From NCBI RefSeq assembly GCF_000304335.1, contig NZ_CAJF01000001.1, forward strand, positions 1 through 64,000: a stretch of DNA of 64,000 bases, written 5' to 3'. Position 1 is the stretch's first letter; the number at the start of each line of letters is the position of its first letter. Shown piece after piece: positions 33,484 to 42,924 of the stretch. Position numbers and translations under genes: made by a program. Below the pieces are notes generated by a model that was not told where the DNA came from, did not search any database, and saw only the letters and a list, made by a program, of their open reading frames with translations. The stretch is from Microbacterium yannicii PS01. GTDB lineage: Bacteria; Actinomycetota; Actinomycetes; Actinomycetales; Microbacteriaceae.

Positions 33484-35952
33484 ATGGATGCCTCTGCCGA
33501 CGCGCTCGCCACTGCCGATGCCGTCGACGTCGATCCGGCGGTGGGACTCACGGCATCTGATGTCGCCGAGCGGGTGGCGGGGGGACGCACGAACGCCTTC
33601 ACCGCCGACACCAGCCGCAGTGTGTGGAACATCGTCCGGGCGAACGTGTTCACGCTGTTCAACGGCATCGTGTTCGCGTGCTTCTTCGTGCTGTTCGTGC
33701 TGGGGCGGTGGCAGGACGCCCTGTTCGGTCTTGCCGCCTTCGCGAACTCGATCATCGGATGCGTGCAGGAGTTCCGCGCGAAAGCCGCGCTGGACCGCCT
33801 CGCGCTGCTGAACGCGCCGAAGGCTCGGGTGCGGCGGGACGGAGCAGAGCTCGAACTCGTGCCCGCCGACATCGTGCTCGACGACATCCTCGTCCTGCGC
33901 GCCGGCGATCAGGTGCCCGCCGATGCCGTGGTGGTCGATACGCGTGCGCTGCAGATCGACGAGTCCATGCTCACGGGCGAGTCGGATGCGATCGACAAGC
34001 GGCCGGGCGATGACGCGCTGTCGGGCTCGATCGTCGTCTCGGGCGAGGGGGCCGCCCGAGTCACCCGCGTGGGAGCGGACTCCTACGCGAACAAGTTCGC
34101 CGGCGAGGCCAAGCGCTTCTCGCTCGTGGCGTCCGAGGTCCGCGGCTCGGTGAACCGGGTGCTGAAGTTCATGAGCTGGATCATCGGACCGGTGGGACTG
34201 CTCGTCCTGAACGCGCAGATGGTGGTCGCCGGAGGCTGGGCCCAGGCGTGGGAGAACGGCGGATGGGTGCAGGCCGTCGTGAACACGATCGCCTCGTTGA
34301 CTGCGATGATCCCGCTGGGTCTCGTGCTCATGACCTCGATCGCGTTCGCCGTCGGCGCCGCGAAGCTCGCCGGCAAGCAGGTGCTCGTCAATGAGCTTCC
34401 GGCCGTCGAGGGCCTGGCACGGGTCGACGTGATCTGCCTCGACAAGACCGGCACACTGACCGCCGGTGAGATCACCTTCGACGCCCTGCATGAGATGGCG
34501 GCGCGGGACGGCTCCGGACGCGCGGACCCGGCCGCCTCCGGGATCGACGCGGTGCTCGCGTGGTACGGGGCGGCTCCCGACGCCAACGCGACCGCCCGCT
34601 GCCTGCGCGAGCCGTTCCCCGTCGTGACCGAGCTGCAGCCCGCGGCCTACATCCCGTTCTCGTCGGCCCGGAAGTGGAGCGCCGCCTCCTTCGGGACGGC
34701 GCAACCGGGCACCTGGGTGCTGGGGGCGCCCGAGATGGTGTTCGGCGACGCCGCAGCCGACCCCGCCACAGAGCTCGGCCGGGTGGTGACCGGTCTCGCG
34801 TCGAGCGGCCGCCGGACCCTGGTGCTCGGGTACTCGAACACGGCGCTGAGCGACGCGGACGTCGTGGCCGAGCGACTGCCGGAGGCCGTCGCGGCGGTCG
34901 CCGTCGTCACGTTCCGCGAGCAGGTGCGGCCCGATGCCGCGCAGACTTTGGCCTACTTCGGCGAGCAGGGCGTCAGCATCCGCGTCATCTCCGGCGACAA
35001 TCCCCGCACGGTCGCGGCCATCGCGCGTGAGGTGGGCCTGGACGTGCCCGAAGGATACGACGCGCGCAAGCTCCCCGACGACGACGCCGAGCTCGGCGAG
35101 GTGCTCGAGCAGCACACCGTGTTCGGCCGGGTCACGCCCGAGCAGAAGAAGCGCATGGTGGTGGCGCTGCAGGCTCGTGGCCACGTCGTGGCCATGACCG
35201 GCGACGGCGTGAACGACGCGCTGGCGATCAAGACCGCCGACATCGGCATCGCGATGAACTCGGGCGCGGCAGCCACCAAGGCCGTCGCGCGGCTGGTGCT
35301 GCTCGACGGACGGTTCTCGCACCTGCCGGATGTGGTGGCCGAGGGGCGCCAGGTCATCGCGAACATCGAGCGCGTGTCGATGCTGTTCCTCACCAAGACC
35401 GCCTACGCCACGGGACTTGCGCTCCTGTTCGGCGTGCTGCTGCTGGAGTTCCCGTTCCTGCCACGACAGCTCTCGATCACCGACGGCCTGACCATCGGCA
35501 TCCCCGCGTTCTTCCTCGCTCTGCTGCCCAACACGCAGCGGTACGTTCCGGGCTTCCTGAAGCGGTCGCTGACGTTCGCGATCCCGACCGGGGCCATCAT
35601 CGCCGTCGCACTGACCCTTTACACGCTCGGCGCGAAGTCGCTCGGCGTGGACGAGCCCGAGCTGCGCACCGGCTCGACGATCATCCTCGCCGTCGTCGGC
35701 ATCTGGGTGCTGACCGTGCTCTCGCGCCCGATCACGCGGTTCAAGGCACTGGTGATCGGCGCGATGTTCCTGGGGCTCGTGGGCGTGTTCACTCTCCCGC
35801 TGCTGACCGAGTTCTTCCAGCTCGTCGATCCCGGCGAGGAGGCTGCGTACCTGGTGGCGGTCGTGACGGTGCTGACGATCGCGGCGATCGAGGTCGTGCG
35901 CTTCATCCACCGCCGCTTCGTCGCCCGGGCGCTCGCCGCCGCCGGCGTCTGA
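33484..35952 (+). CDS. CtpE-like P-type cation ATPase
   Basis: A protein of 822 residues with P-type ATPase hallmarks: TGES at 164-167 (dephosphorylation), DKTGT with phosphorylated Asp320, and the TGDGVNDALA hinge near residue 578. The helix-4 motif is IPLGL (276-280), not the PEGLP of SERCA-type or CPC of heavy-metal pumps, which matches the CtpE branch; mycobacterial CtpE is reported to move calcium. About ten membrane segments. TACTCT at 33472-33477 ends 6 nt before the ATG, so a leaderless mRNA is likely. Cation choice is inference. Confidence 0.87.
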   Translation: MDASADALATADAVDVDPAVGLTASDVAERVAGGRTNAFTADTSRSVWNIVRANVFTLFNGIVFACFFVLFVLGRWQDALFGLAAFANSIIGCVQEFRAKAALDRLALLNAPKARVRRDGAELELVPADIVLDDILVLRAGDQVPADAVVVDTRALQIDESMLTGESDAIDKRPGDDALSGSIVVSGEGAARVTRVGADSYANKFAGEAKRFSLVASEVRGSVNRVLKFMSWIIGPVGLLVLNAQMVVAGGWAQAWENGGWVQAVVNTIASLTAMIPLGLVLMTSIAFAVGAAKLAGKQVLVNELPAVEGLARVDVICLDKTGTLTAGEITFDALHEMAARDGSGRADPAASGIDAVLAWYGAAPDANATARCLREPFPVVTELQPAAYIPFSSARKWSAASFGTAQPGTWVLGAPEMVFGDAAADPATELGRVVTGLASSGRRTLVLGYSNTALSDADVVAERLPEAVAAVAVVTFREQVRPDAAQTLAYFGEQGVSIRVISGDNPRTVAAIAREVGLDVPEGYDARKLPDDDAELGEVLEQHTVFGRVTPEQKKRMVVALQARGHVVAMTGDGVNDALAIKTADIGIAMNSGAAATKAVARLVLLDGRFSHLPDVVAEGRQVIANIERVSMLFLTKTAYATGLALLFGVLLLEFPFLPRQLSITDGLTIGIPAFFLALLPNTQRYVPGFLKRSLTFAIPTGAIIAVALTLYTLGAKSLGVDEPELRTGSTIILAVVGIWVLTVLSRPITRFKALVIGAMFLGLVGVFTLPLLTEFFQLVDPGEEAAYLVAVVTVLTIAAIEVVRFIHRRFVARALAAAGV

Positions 35953-36357
35953 TCAGGGGAGCTCGCGAGCGAAGTGGCGTGCGCCCGGCGGCGTCCACAG
36001 CACGACCAGGGCGAAGACCGCGAGAGCGCTCTGCACGGTCGCGCCGATGTCCCAGGTGTCGGTCGAGGCGATCGTCGCGACGTGCAGCACGATCAAGATT
36101 CCGAGGAACACCGTCGCGAGCACGCGCGACAGACGGCTGCCGCGCGCCAGACCAGACGCGATCGCGACGAGCAGCAGGCCGAACAGGATGATCCCCGCGC
36201 CCAGCAGTGACACCACCAGAACGTCCGGTCCGGTGGCCTGATACCTGCTGAGCAGGACGAAGATGCCGAGAGTCACGTCGGCGATCCCCGCGATGTACAC
36301 CAGCACCACCGCGATCGTCACGACGACCGGGCGTCGAGTGCGGGGTGCGTCGGTCAC
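35953..36357 (-). CDS. Small four-helix membrane protein of unknown function
   Basis: A protein of 134 residues, not recognised as a named family. Four hydrophobic stretches are clear (VVTIAVVLVYIAGIADVTLG, VLVVSLLGAGIILFGLLLVA, VLATVFLGILIVLHVATIA, SALAVFALVVLWTPP), with a short basic N-terminus and a basic C-terminus. The gene ends directly against the P-type ATPase stop (convergent). A TAGGGT hexamer ends 6 nt before its GTG, which supports its being a real leaderless gene. Confidence 0.75.
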   Translation of the reverse strand: MTDAPRTRRPVVVTIAVVLVYIAGIADVTLGIFVLLSRYQATGPDVLVVSLLGAGIILFGLLLVAIASGLARGSRLSRVLATVFLGILIVLHVATIASTDTWDIGATVQSALAVFALVVLWTPPGARHFARELP

Positions 36358-36393
36358 GGGCTCACCCTATCGGGGAGCGCACCCGCCGGCGCG

Positions 36394-37122
36394 TCAGCCC
36401 GCGCATCCGAGGCGGCTCTGGATGGAGCGCATGGCATCGATCTCGGCGGTCTGGCCGGCTTCGATGCTGCCCGCGACCTCGAGTGCGCGAGCGTCGGTGC
36501 CCAGCTCCTGCAGCGCCTCGGCCATCGGGATGGCGCCCTCGTGGTGGCGGATCATGAGCTCCAGGAAGAGGCAGTCGGCCTCCTGGCCGGTCGCCGTCGC
36601 GAGGTCGGCGAGCTCGTCGGCCGACGCCATGCCCATGGCAGCGCGGGCCTCGTCGGCGGTCATCGTCTCGCCGCCCGAGCCGCCGCCGTGCCCGTGGCCG
36701 GCGTCGGAGTCGCTCATCCACGCCATCATCGGTGCAGAACCGGCCTGCGAGAGGCCCCACTGCACCAGCCAGTCGTACATCTCACCGCGTTGACCCGCCT
36801 GCCCGGTGGCGATGTCGTAGGCCATGATGCGCACGTCGTCGTCGTCGGTCTTGCGGTAGATCTCCATCGCCATCTCGATGGCCTGGGTGTGGTGCACCTG
36901 CATGTCGCGCGAGAAGCCCGCCTCGGCGGAATCCGTGCCGGGCAGACCCACGCCCTGGGAGCCGAAGGTCGAGAACCGTCCGATCGCGAAGGCCAGCGCG
37001 GCGATCGCGAGAAGTACGAGCGCGATCGCCCACCACCGCCCGCTCCACGGGCGTCCCGGTGACTCAGCGCGGTGACCGACGTCGTCGGTGACGATGTCCG
37101 CGTTCTCCGGGCGGTCTGTCAA
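36394..37122 (-). CDS. DUF305 family membrane-anchored protein
   Basis: A protein of 242 residues with one N-terminal membrane segment (residues about 30-49) and an extracytoplasmic part. Two DUF305 repeats are visible: SRDMQVHHTQAIEMAMEIYR (HH at 77-78) and LMIRHHEGAIPMAEAL, with a His/Gly-rich linker between. DUF305 proteins are ferritin-like helical bundles; some bind copper. TTG 37122 is chosen because upstream codons belong to the preceding DUF3105 gene. Only 8 bases separate the two genes, so they form an operon. Confidence 0.85.
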   Translation of the reverse strand: MTDRPENADIVTDDVGHRAESPGRPWSGRWWAIALVLLAIAALAFAIGRFSTFGSQGVGLPGTDSAEAGFSRDMQVHHTQAIEMAMEIYRKTDDDDVRIMAYDIATGQAGQRGEMYDWLVQWGLSQAGSAPMMAWMSDSDAGHGHGGGSGGETMTADEARAAMGMASADELADLATATGQEADCLFLELMIRHHEGAIPMAEALQELGTDARALEVAGSIEAGQTAEIDAMRSIQSRLGCAG

Positions 37123-37130
37123 CGCGTGAC

Positions 37131-37838
37131 CTACTGCTTGCCCGGGGCGTCGAGCCCCCCGGTGCACAGGGCGCCGGGCTCGGGCACGTTCTGGCTACGC
37201 CAGTACTCCTCGAAGAACTGTCCGATGCGCTCGTCGTCGGCCGAGTCGAGCTTCAGCTGGTGATTCCAGTTCGACAGCGCGATGGGGGTGTCGAGCCCTT
37301 CGTACGGCGAGAGGACGACGTAGCTCGAGGGCAGCTGCGCCTTGAGCGTCGTCAGCTCGTCCCCCGTGACGGATGCGGGGTCGTAGGTGACCCACACCGC
37401 GCCGTGCTCGAGGGCGTGGACGGCGTTCTCGTTCGGGACGGGCTGGTCGTAGATGCCGCAGTTGAGCCAGACCTGGTTGTGAGGCCCTCCGGCGGGCGGG
37501 TTCTGCTCGTACTCGACGGTGCCCTCGACGTGATCGGTCTCGTTCTCGAAGGTCTCGACGCCTTCGATCTCGACGCCGTCGCTGCCCGCCTCGTACTGCT
37601 TCGGCGGTGCCGGAGCGAAGACGATCGAGGCGACGATGAGGCCGACGATGACCACGGCGGCGGTCGAGCCGACGATCCACCACACCAGCTTGCTGCGTCG
37701 CCGCTTGGCGAGCTGCTTCTGGTATTCGGCGAGCTTCTCCTGGCGCTTCTGCTCACGCTGCTGCTTGACCGTCAGGTTGATGTTCGCCTGCGTCGCGGGG
37801 TTGCCGCTTGTGCGCTTGTCGGCGGGGGTCGGGCTCAT
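37131..37838 (-). CDS. DUF3105 family membrane protein
   Basis: A protein of 235 residues: a cytoplasmic coiled-coil-like, Gln/Lys/Arg-rich stretch (residues 24-48), one membrane helix (about 52-73) and an extracytoplasmic DUF3105 domain with GGPHNQVWLNCGIYDQP and AVHALEHGAVWVTYDP. The conserved His and Cys residues suggest metal binding, but no activity is established. It precedes a DUF305 gene by 8 bases, a recurrent actinobacterial pairing. The 298 bases upstream hold its promoter (a TAGGAT hexamer at 37922-37917) and that of the divergent efflux gene. Confidence 0.87.
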   Translation of the reverse strand: MSPTPADKRTSGNPATQANINLTVKQQREQKRQEKLAEYQKQLAKRRRSKLVWWIVGSTAAVVIVGLIVASIVFAPAPPKQYEAGSDGVEIEGVETFENETDHVEGTVEYEQNPPAGGPHNQVWLNCGIYDQPVPNENAVHALEHGAVWVTYDPASVTGDELTTLKAQLPSSYVVLSPYEGLDTPIALSNWNHQLKLDSADDERIGQFFEEYWRSQNVPEPGALCTGGLDAPGKQ

Positions 37839-38036
37839 ATGCGTGATCTCTACCGGTGATGACGGGGGCGCGAGGGCCCGGCGGGCGGTCTGCGGTCAGA
37901 TGGCAGAACTTCTCTCATCCTATGCGAGCGCATGCGGGCGACGTCTGAGAAGCAGCCGACAGGGGACCGCTGGAGAGCGCGGGATGCCGGGTGTCACGCG
38001 CTTCGGCCGGGTGGAGGCATCCGGTATCATGGGTCC

Positions 38037-38050
38037 TCGAATCGATTCGA
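38037..38050. promoter_or_regulatory. Palindrome upstream of the Bcr/CflA-type gene
   Basis: TCGAATCGATTCGA is a perfect 14-bp palindrome. TATCAT at 38025-38030 could be the -10 of the downstream gene (with a poor -35), which would put the palindrome at the transcription start. No regulator gene is adjacent. Confidence 0.35.
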
Positions 38051-38136
38051 GCATCTGGATCGATCGACCGCGCGCCTGACCTCGGAGTCGACGCCCCTCG
38101 CATCGCCGCCCACACGCCACGAAACGAAGTCCTACG

Positions 38137-39492
38137 TTGCTCGACACCGCCTCCGTCCCTGTTCAGCGCCCCGAAGATCGCCCGCCCGTCGAGCCGCGTC
38201 CCCACTCGACGTCGACCGGCGCCATCCGCACTCTTGGGAGCAATCCGGCCACCGCGCCGATCATGCTGCACCCGGGCGACTCGATCTCGAACCGCCGTCG
38301 GATCCTCTACATCGTGCTGCTCGGCGCGCTCACGGCTCTCGGCCCCTTCACGATCGACCTGTACCTCCCGGCCTTTCCCGTGCTGGAGGAGGACTTCCAG
38401 ACCACGGCCGCCGCGATCCAGCTGACCCTCACCGGGACGATGATCGGCTTCGCGCTCGGGCAGCTCGTGGTCGGCCCGCTGAGCGACAAGGTCGGCCGGC
38501 GCGTGCCGCTTCTCGTCGTGACCGCCCTGCACGTCATCGCGAGTGTGGCGGCCGCTCTCGCGCCGACCCTTGAACTGCTCTCGATCGCCCGGGTCTTCAT
38601 GGGCGCCGGCGCGGCTGCCGGCGGCGTGGTGGCCGCCGCGATCGTGCGCGATCTGTTCGGCGGCCGACGCCTCGTCGTGATGCTCTCCCGCCTCGCGCTC
38701 GTCTCGGGCGTCGCGCCCGTGCTCGCGCCGCTGGTCGGATCGGCGCTTCTGCTGGTGGTGTCGTGGCGCGGCATCTTCGTCGTGCTCGCGATCTACGGCG
38801 CCGTCATGCTCGTCTCGGCGATCATCTTCATCCCCGAGACCCTGCCGCGAGCGCGTCGGCACGAGAGGGGCGCGACGACGGTCTGGCAGCGCTACCGGAG
38901 CGTCTTCAGCGACCGGGTCTTCATCGGGGTGCTCATCATCGGCGGCATGACCTTCTCGGGCTTGTTCTCGTACCTCTCGGCCTCGCCGTTCCTGTTCCAG
39001 GTGACGTATGCGTTCGATCCTCAGCAGTACGGCGTGCTGTTCGCGGTCAACTCGCTCGGCGTCGTGCTCGGTGTGCAGGCCGCGTCGCGGCTCGCGGCGC
39101 GGTTCGGGCCGCAGTGGGTGCTCGCCTGGTCGACCGCGGTGCTGTTCGTCGCGGCATCGGTGATCATCCTCGCCGACCAGCTGGGCCTGGGGCTGTGGGG
39201 GACCGTCGTGCCGCTGTTCGTCTTCATGACGGCCTGCGGATTCTCGTTCCCCTGTGTGCAGGTGCTGGCGCTCGACCGGCACGGCAAGGCCGCCGGCACG
39301 GCGCAGTCGATCGTCGGCGCGACGAACTTCGGCGTGGCGGGCGTCATCTCGCCGCTGGTGGGCTGGATCGCGAGGGATGCCGGCATCACGGCGACCACGA
39401 TGGCCACCGTCATGGTCGGCTGCGCCGTCGTCGGCGTTCTCTCGCTCTGGCTGGTCGTCCGCCCCCGCACCGTGGAGCGTCTCACGCCCTGA
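38137..39492 (+). CDS. Bcr/CflA-type MFS drug efflux transporter
   Basis: A protein of 451 residues with 12 membrane segments. Motif GPFTIDLYLPAFPVLEEDF after the first helix and GQLVVGPLSDKVGRRVPLL (motif A) are typical of the DHA1 Bcr/CflA group. It would export drugs or metabolites with protons. The TTG start adds an unusual 40-residue Pro/Ser/Thr-rich N-terminal tail; an ATG at 38263 (MLHPGDSISNRRR) would give the normal family length and is a serious alternative. Confidence 0.9.
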   Translation: MLDTASVPVQRPEDRPPVEPRPHSTSTGAIRTLGSNPATAPIMLHPGDSISNRRRILYIVLLGALTALGPFTIDLYLPAFPVLEEDFQTTAAAIQLTLTGTMIGFALGQLVVGPLSDKVGRRVPLLVVTALHVIASVAAALAPTLELLSIARVFMGAGAAAGGVVAAAIVRDLFGGRRLVVMLSRLALVSGVAPVLAPLVGSALLLVVSWRGIFVVLAIYGAVMLVSAIIFIPETLPRARRHERGATTVWQRYRSVFSDRVFIGVLIIGGMTFSGLFSYLSASPFLFQVTYAFDPQQYGVLFAVNSLGVVLGVQAASRLAARFGPQWVLAWSTAVLFVAASVIILADQLGLGLWGTVVPLFVFMTACGFSFPCVQVLALDRHGKAAGTAQSIVGATNFGVAGVISPLVGWIARDAGITATTMATVMVGCAVVGVLSLWLVVRPRTVERLTP

Positions 39493-39525
39493 GGACGATC
39501 GACAGCCCGGACGGGGAGCCCGCGC

Positions 39526-40035
39526 TCAGGGCGCCGGCCGCCGCACCGGCTGCAGCCGGAACAGCCGGACCTGACGCCCCGACGATCGTTCATAGTTGCG
39601 ATACCCCGGCCACTGGCGCTCGATGCGCGCCCACACCCCGTCGCGTTCGTCGTCGGGGACCAGGCTCGCCCGCACCGGCATGCGCCGACCGCGCACCGTG
39701 ATCTCGGCGTCGGGGTAGGCGAGCAGGTTCGCCGTCCACGCCGGATGCCGCTGCCCGGCGAAGTTCGTACCGGCGACGATCGCGCACCCCTGACTGTCGG
39801 GGGTGTACATCAGCGGCGCGTCGCGAGGCTCGCCGGACTTCGCACCCCGGGTGTGGAGAACCAGCGACGGCACGAGCAGTCCGCTGATCTGCACGCTCCC
39901 ACGCGAGATCCACGCGACGAACCGCTCCAGCGGCGGAAGCAGCACCGGCCCGAGCACGCGCCGGAACAGCCGTGTCCGTGTGAGCGGCGCGACCGCTCTC
40001 CTCACGACGTCTCGCACGCGGCCCATGGCTGCCAT
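39526..40035 (-). CDS. DUF385 / deazaflavin-dependent nitroreductase family protein
   Basis: A protein of 169 residues. The split-beta-barrel pattern LVLHTRGAKSGEPRDAPLMY, GCAIVAGTNFAGQRHPAWTANLLAYPDAEI (two parts) and RIERQWPGYRNYERSSGR matches the DUF385/Ddn-like family, whose members bind F420 or another flavin. A GGAGGG site precedes ATG 40035; longer frames run antisense to the PAP2 gene. Whether the organism makes F420 cannot be judged here. Confidence 0.87.
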   Translation of the reverse strand: MAAMGRVRDVVRRAVAPLTRTRLFRRVLGPVLLPPLERFVAWISRGSVQISGLLVPSLVLHTRGAKSGEPRDAPLMYTPDSQGCAIVAGTNFAGQRHPAWTANLLAYPDAEITVRGRRMPVRASLVPDDERDGVWARIERQWPGYRNYERSSGRQVRLFRLQPVRRPAP

Positions 40036-40203
40036 CCTGCTCCCTCCGTGGGTCCGCCGCACCGCCCACCCTCGAGGAGGTACATTCCGGCGCGTCGACG
40101 ACCTGCGCCGTCGGCGAGAACACGAGTGCTCGGCGCAATAGAGGATCGGGGAGCGGGCGCGCCAGGGGGTGGACGCCGAAGCCTCGACGTGCACAATGAA
40201 CGG

Positions 40204-40860
40204 ATGGCCGAAACCGACCGCAGGATCGCGGCATCCGTCACCGCCGTTCTTCTCGTAGGCGGCGCGCTCGTCCTGCTCTCGTGCCTGCTGGGATGGTGGA
40301 TCCTCTCGCGTGGCGAGGAGGCCTTCGACCTGGACCTGTGGTGGAACTCGGCGCTCGTCGAGTTGCGCGTGCCGCCCCTGCTGTGGATCTCTCACGCGAT
40401 GGACTGGCTCGGCGGCGGCTGGTTCGGGGTTCTCGTCGTGCCGATCGGCGGGGCCGTCGCGCTGATCCTGATACGCAGACCGTGGGCCGCGGCGTACTTC
40501 CTCGCAGCCGAGGCGGTCTCGGCCGCCGGCGTGCAGGCGCTCAAGCACCTGTTCGGCCGCGTGCGGCCCGACGAGATCCTGGTGATCGCGGACTACGGCT
40601 CGTTCCCGTCCGGCCACGTCGCCAACGCCGCCACCCTCGCGGTGGCCGCGTTCATCATCTTCCCGCGCGTCTGGGTCGCCGTCGTCGGCGCCGGCTGGGT
40701 GCTTCTCATGGCGTTCAGCCGCACGTACGTCCACGCCCACTGGCTGAGCGACACGATCGGCGGTGCGCTCCTCGGCGCCGGCGCGGCGGTGCTCGTCGCC
40801 GGTGTCTTCGCCGTGCCGATGGCGAGGGAACGGATGCCGCGGGAGAAGGTCGCTGGCTAG
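40204..40860 (+). CDS. PAP2-type membrane phosphatase
   Basis: A protein of 218 residues with about six membrane segments. The three phosphatase motifs are complete: KHLFGRVRP, PSGH (in SFPSGHVANA) and SRTYVHAHWLSD. Such enzymes dephosphorylate lipid phosphates such as undecaprenyl pyrophosphate or phosphatidylglycerol phosphate. CACAAT (40192-40197) ends 6 nt before ATG 40204, supporting this start. The next gene begins 9 bases after its stop but has its own -10. Confidence 0.92.
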   Translation: MAETDRRIAASVTAVLLVGGALVLLSCLLGWWILSRGEEAFDLDLWWNSALVELRVPPLLWISHAMDWLGGGWFGVLVVPIGGAVALILIRRPWAAAYFLAAEAVSAAGVQALKHLFGRVRPDEILVIADYGSFPSGHVANAATLAVAAFIIFPRVWVAVVGAGWVLLMAFSRTYVHAHWLSDTIGGALLGAGAAVLVAGVFAVPMARERMPREKVAG

Positions 40861-40869
40861 GCTGACCGC

Positions 40870-42894
40870 ATGACCTCGCCAGAGTCGTCTGCCTCGCCCG
40901 ACCGCGCCGCTTCTGACGCCGCCGATCCTGACGCTGCTGTCGCGGCCGCCGAGGCGGAGCTGGTTCGGCTCCGCGCGGAGGCCGAGGCCGCCGAGGCTCA
41001 GCTGAAGGCGGCACAGGCCAGAGCTGCGCTCGCCGCCGCCGAGGCCGAGGCCGCGAAAGCCCGTGCCGCTGGCCCTCTTCGCACGACTGTCGACGATGCA
41101 ACCGGCGCCGGGACCGCGGAGCCGGGGGAGTCACCCCACGCGGCCAGCCGAACGCACACCCCGGGAGCTGCAACCGGGGGGCCCGCGGGAGCGCCGGCCG
41201 ATGTCGCGCCGACCCGGGAACCAGACCCGCATCGCACCCCCTACGAAACCGAGCAGTCCGGCCCTCTCCCGCCTTCCGAGGTGGAGAGGATCGTCCAGGG
41301 CTACTCGTTCGATTCCGCCACGCTCGATCTCGGCGCCCTCGTCAACGGCGATCCGGTGCCGTCTGCGCAGATCCGGATTCCGCTCGGCATGATGAACCGG
41401 CATGGGCTGGTCGCCGGCGCGACAGGCACGGGCAAGACCCGCACCCTGCAGGGGCTGGCCGAGCAGCTCGCCGCGCAGGGCGTTCCGGTGTTCGCCGCCG
41501 ACATCAAGGGCGACCTGTCGGGCGTCGCGACGCCCGGCGAGCCGAACGACAAGCTGCTCGCGCGCACGAAAGGCATCGGGCAGGACTGGAAGCCTGCGGC
41601 GTCGGTCACGGAGTACTTCGCGCTCGGCGGCATCGGCAAGGGCGTGCCGGTGCGGGCCACGGTGTCGGGATTCGGGCCGCTGCTGCTGAGCAAGGTGCTG
41701 GGCTTGAACGACACGCAGGAGTCGAGCCTCGGGCTCGTGTTCCACTACGCCGACGCTCAGGGCCTGGCCCTCGTCGACCTGTCGGACCTGCGCGCTGTGC
41801 TCACTCATCTCACGAGCGACGAGGGCAAGGCCGAGTTGAAAGACCTGGGCGGGCTGTCAGCGGCGACGGCCGGCGTCATCCTGCGCGAGCTCATCACGTT
41901 CGCCGACCAGGGCGCCGACGTCTTCTTCGGCGAGCCCGAGTTCGAGGTCAGCGACTTCCTTCGCACGGCGCCGGACGGCCGCGGCATCATCAGCCTGCTC
42001 GAGGTGCCCGGAGTCATCGACAAGCCGGCGCTGTTCTCGACCTTCCTGATGTACCTGCTCGCCGAGCTCTTCGAGCTGCTTCCCGAGGTCGGCGACCCCG
42101 ACAAGCCGAAGCTGGTCTTCTTCTTCGACGAGGCGCACCTGCTGTTCACGGACGCCTCGAAGGACTTCCTCGCGGCGATCGTGCAGACGGTGCGCCTCAT
42201 CCGCTCGAAGGGCGTGGGCGTGTTCTTCGTGACGCAGACTCCGAAGGACGTGCCGTCGGACGTGCTCGCCCAGCTGGGGTCGCGCGTCCAGCACGCGCTG
42301 CGCGCCTTCACGCCCGACGACGCCAAGGCGCTGAAGGCGACGGTGGGGACGTACCCGACGTCCGGCTACGACCTGGACAGGGTGCTGCAGGAGCTCGGGA
42401 CGGGCGAGGCGATCGTCACGGTCATGAGCGAGCGGGGCGCACCGACGCCGGTGGCGTGGACACGGCTGCGCGCGCCGCTCGGCCTGATGTCGCCGACGCC
42501 CGACCCCGCCATCGAGGCGACGGTGAAGGCATCTCCGCTGCTCGCCAAGTACGGCACGGCGATCGACCGCGAGTCGGCGCGCGAGATCCTGACGGCGAAG
42601 ATGGCGGCCGCCGACGAAGCGGCCGCCGCCGAGCAGGCGGCGCTGGAGAAGGCGAAGGTCGAGGCCGAGCTCGCCAAGCAGCAGGCGGCGATCGACAAGG
42701 CACACGCGGCCGCCGAGAAGAAGGCGCGGCAGGAGTACGAGCGGCTGCTGAAGAAGACCTCCGGCACCACGCGCACGTCGACTCGGTCGCGGGCGGCCGA
42801 GAAGTCCCCGCTCGAGCAGATTCTGGGGTCCAAGACGACGCAGACCATACTGGGCGGCGTGATTCGCGGGATGTTCGGCACCGGCCGGCGCTGA
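40870..42894 (+). CDS. HerA-like DUF853 ATPase with coiled-coil ends
   Basis: A protein of 674 residues. Residues 20-68 are an Ala/Glu/Arg-rich coiled coil, 69-130 a disordered linker, then a HerA/DUF853 P-loop domain: Walker A GATGTGKT at 183-190, ADIKGDLSG, and Walker B LVFFFDEAHLL. Residues about 575-620 form another charged coiled coil and the C-terminus ends in LGGVIRGMFGTGRR. DUF853 proteins are predicted hexameric DNA translocases; their role is unproven. A TAGGCT -10 (40858-40863), overlapping the PAP2 stop, ends 6 nt before the ATG. Confidence 0.9.
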   Translation: MTSPESSASPDRAASDAADPDAAVAAAEAELVRLRAEAEAAEAQLKAAQARAALAAAEAEAAKARAAGPLRTTVDDATGAGTAEPGESPHAASRTHTPGAATGGPAGAPADVAPTREPDPHRTPYETEQSGPLPPSEVERIVQGYSFDSATLDLGALVNGDPVPSAQIRIPLGMMNRHGLVAGATGTGKTRTLQGLAEQLAAQGVPVFAADIKGDLSGVATPGEPNDKLLARTKGIGQDWKPAASVTEYFALGGIGKGVPVRATVSGFGPLLLSKVLGLNDTQESSLGLVFHYADAQGLALVDLSDLRAVLTHLTSDEGKAELKDLGGLSAATAGVILRELITFADQGADVFFGEPEFEVSDFLRTAPDGRGIISLLEVPGVIDKPALFSTFLMYLLAELFELLPEVGDPDKPKLVFFFDEAHLLFTDASKDFLAAIVQTVRLIRSKGVGVFFVTQTPKDVPSDVLAQLGSRVQHALRAFTPDDAKALKATVGTYPTSGYDLDRVLQELGTGEAIVTVMSERGAPTPVAWTRLRAPLGLMSPTPDPAIEATVKASPLLAKYGTAIDRESAREILTAKMAAADEAAAAEQAALEKAKVEAELAKQQAAIDKAHAAAEKKARQEYERLLKKTSGTTRTSTRSRAAEKSPLEQILGSKTTQTILGGVIRGMFGTGRR

Positions 42895-42924
42895 GTCGTC
42901 CACCCGGTGGGATGGCCGGGCAGC

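Noticed and set aside
33310..35910. Long minus-strand frame of 866 codons
   Set aside because: It is exactly antisense to the P-type ATPase, is dominated by Arg, Asp, His and Gly and shows no domain; a typical shadow frame of high-GC coding DNA.
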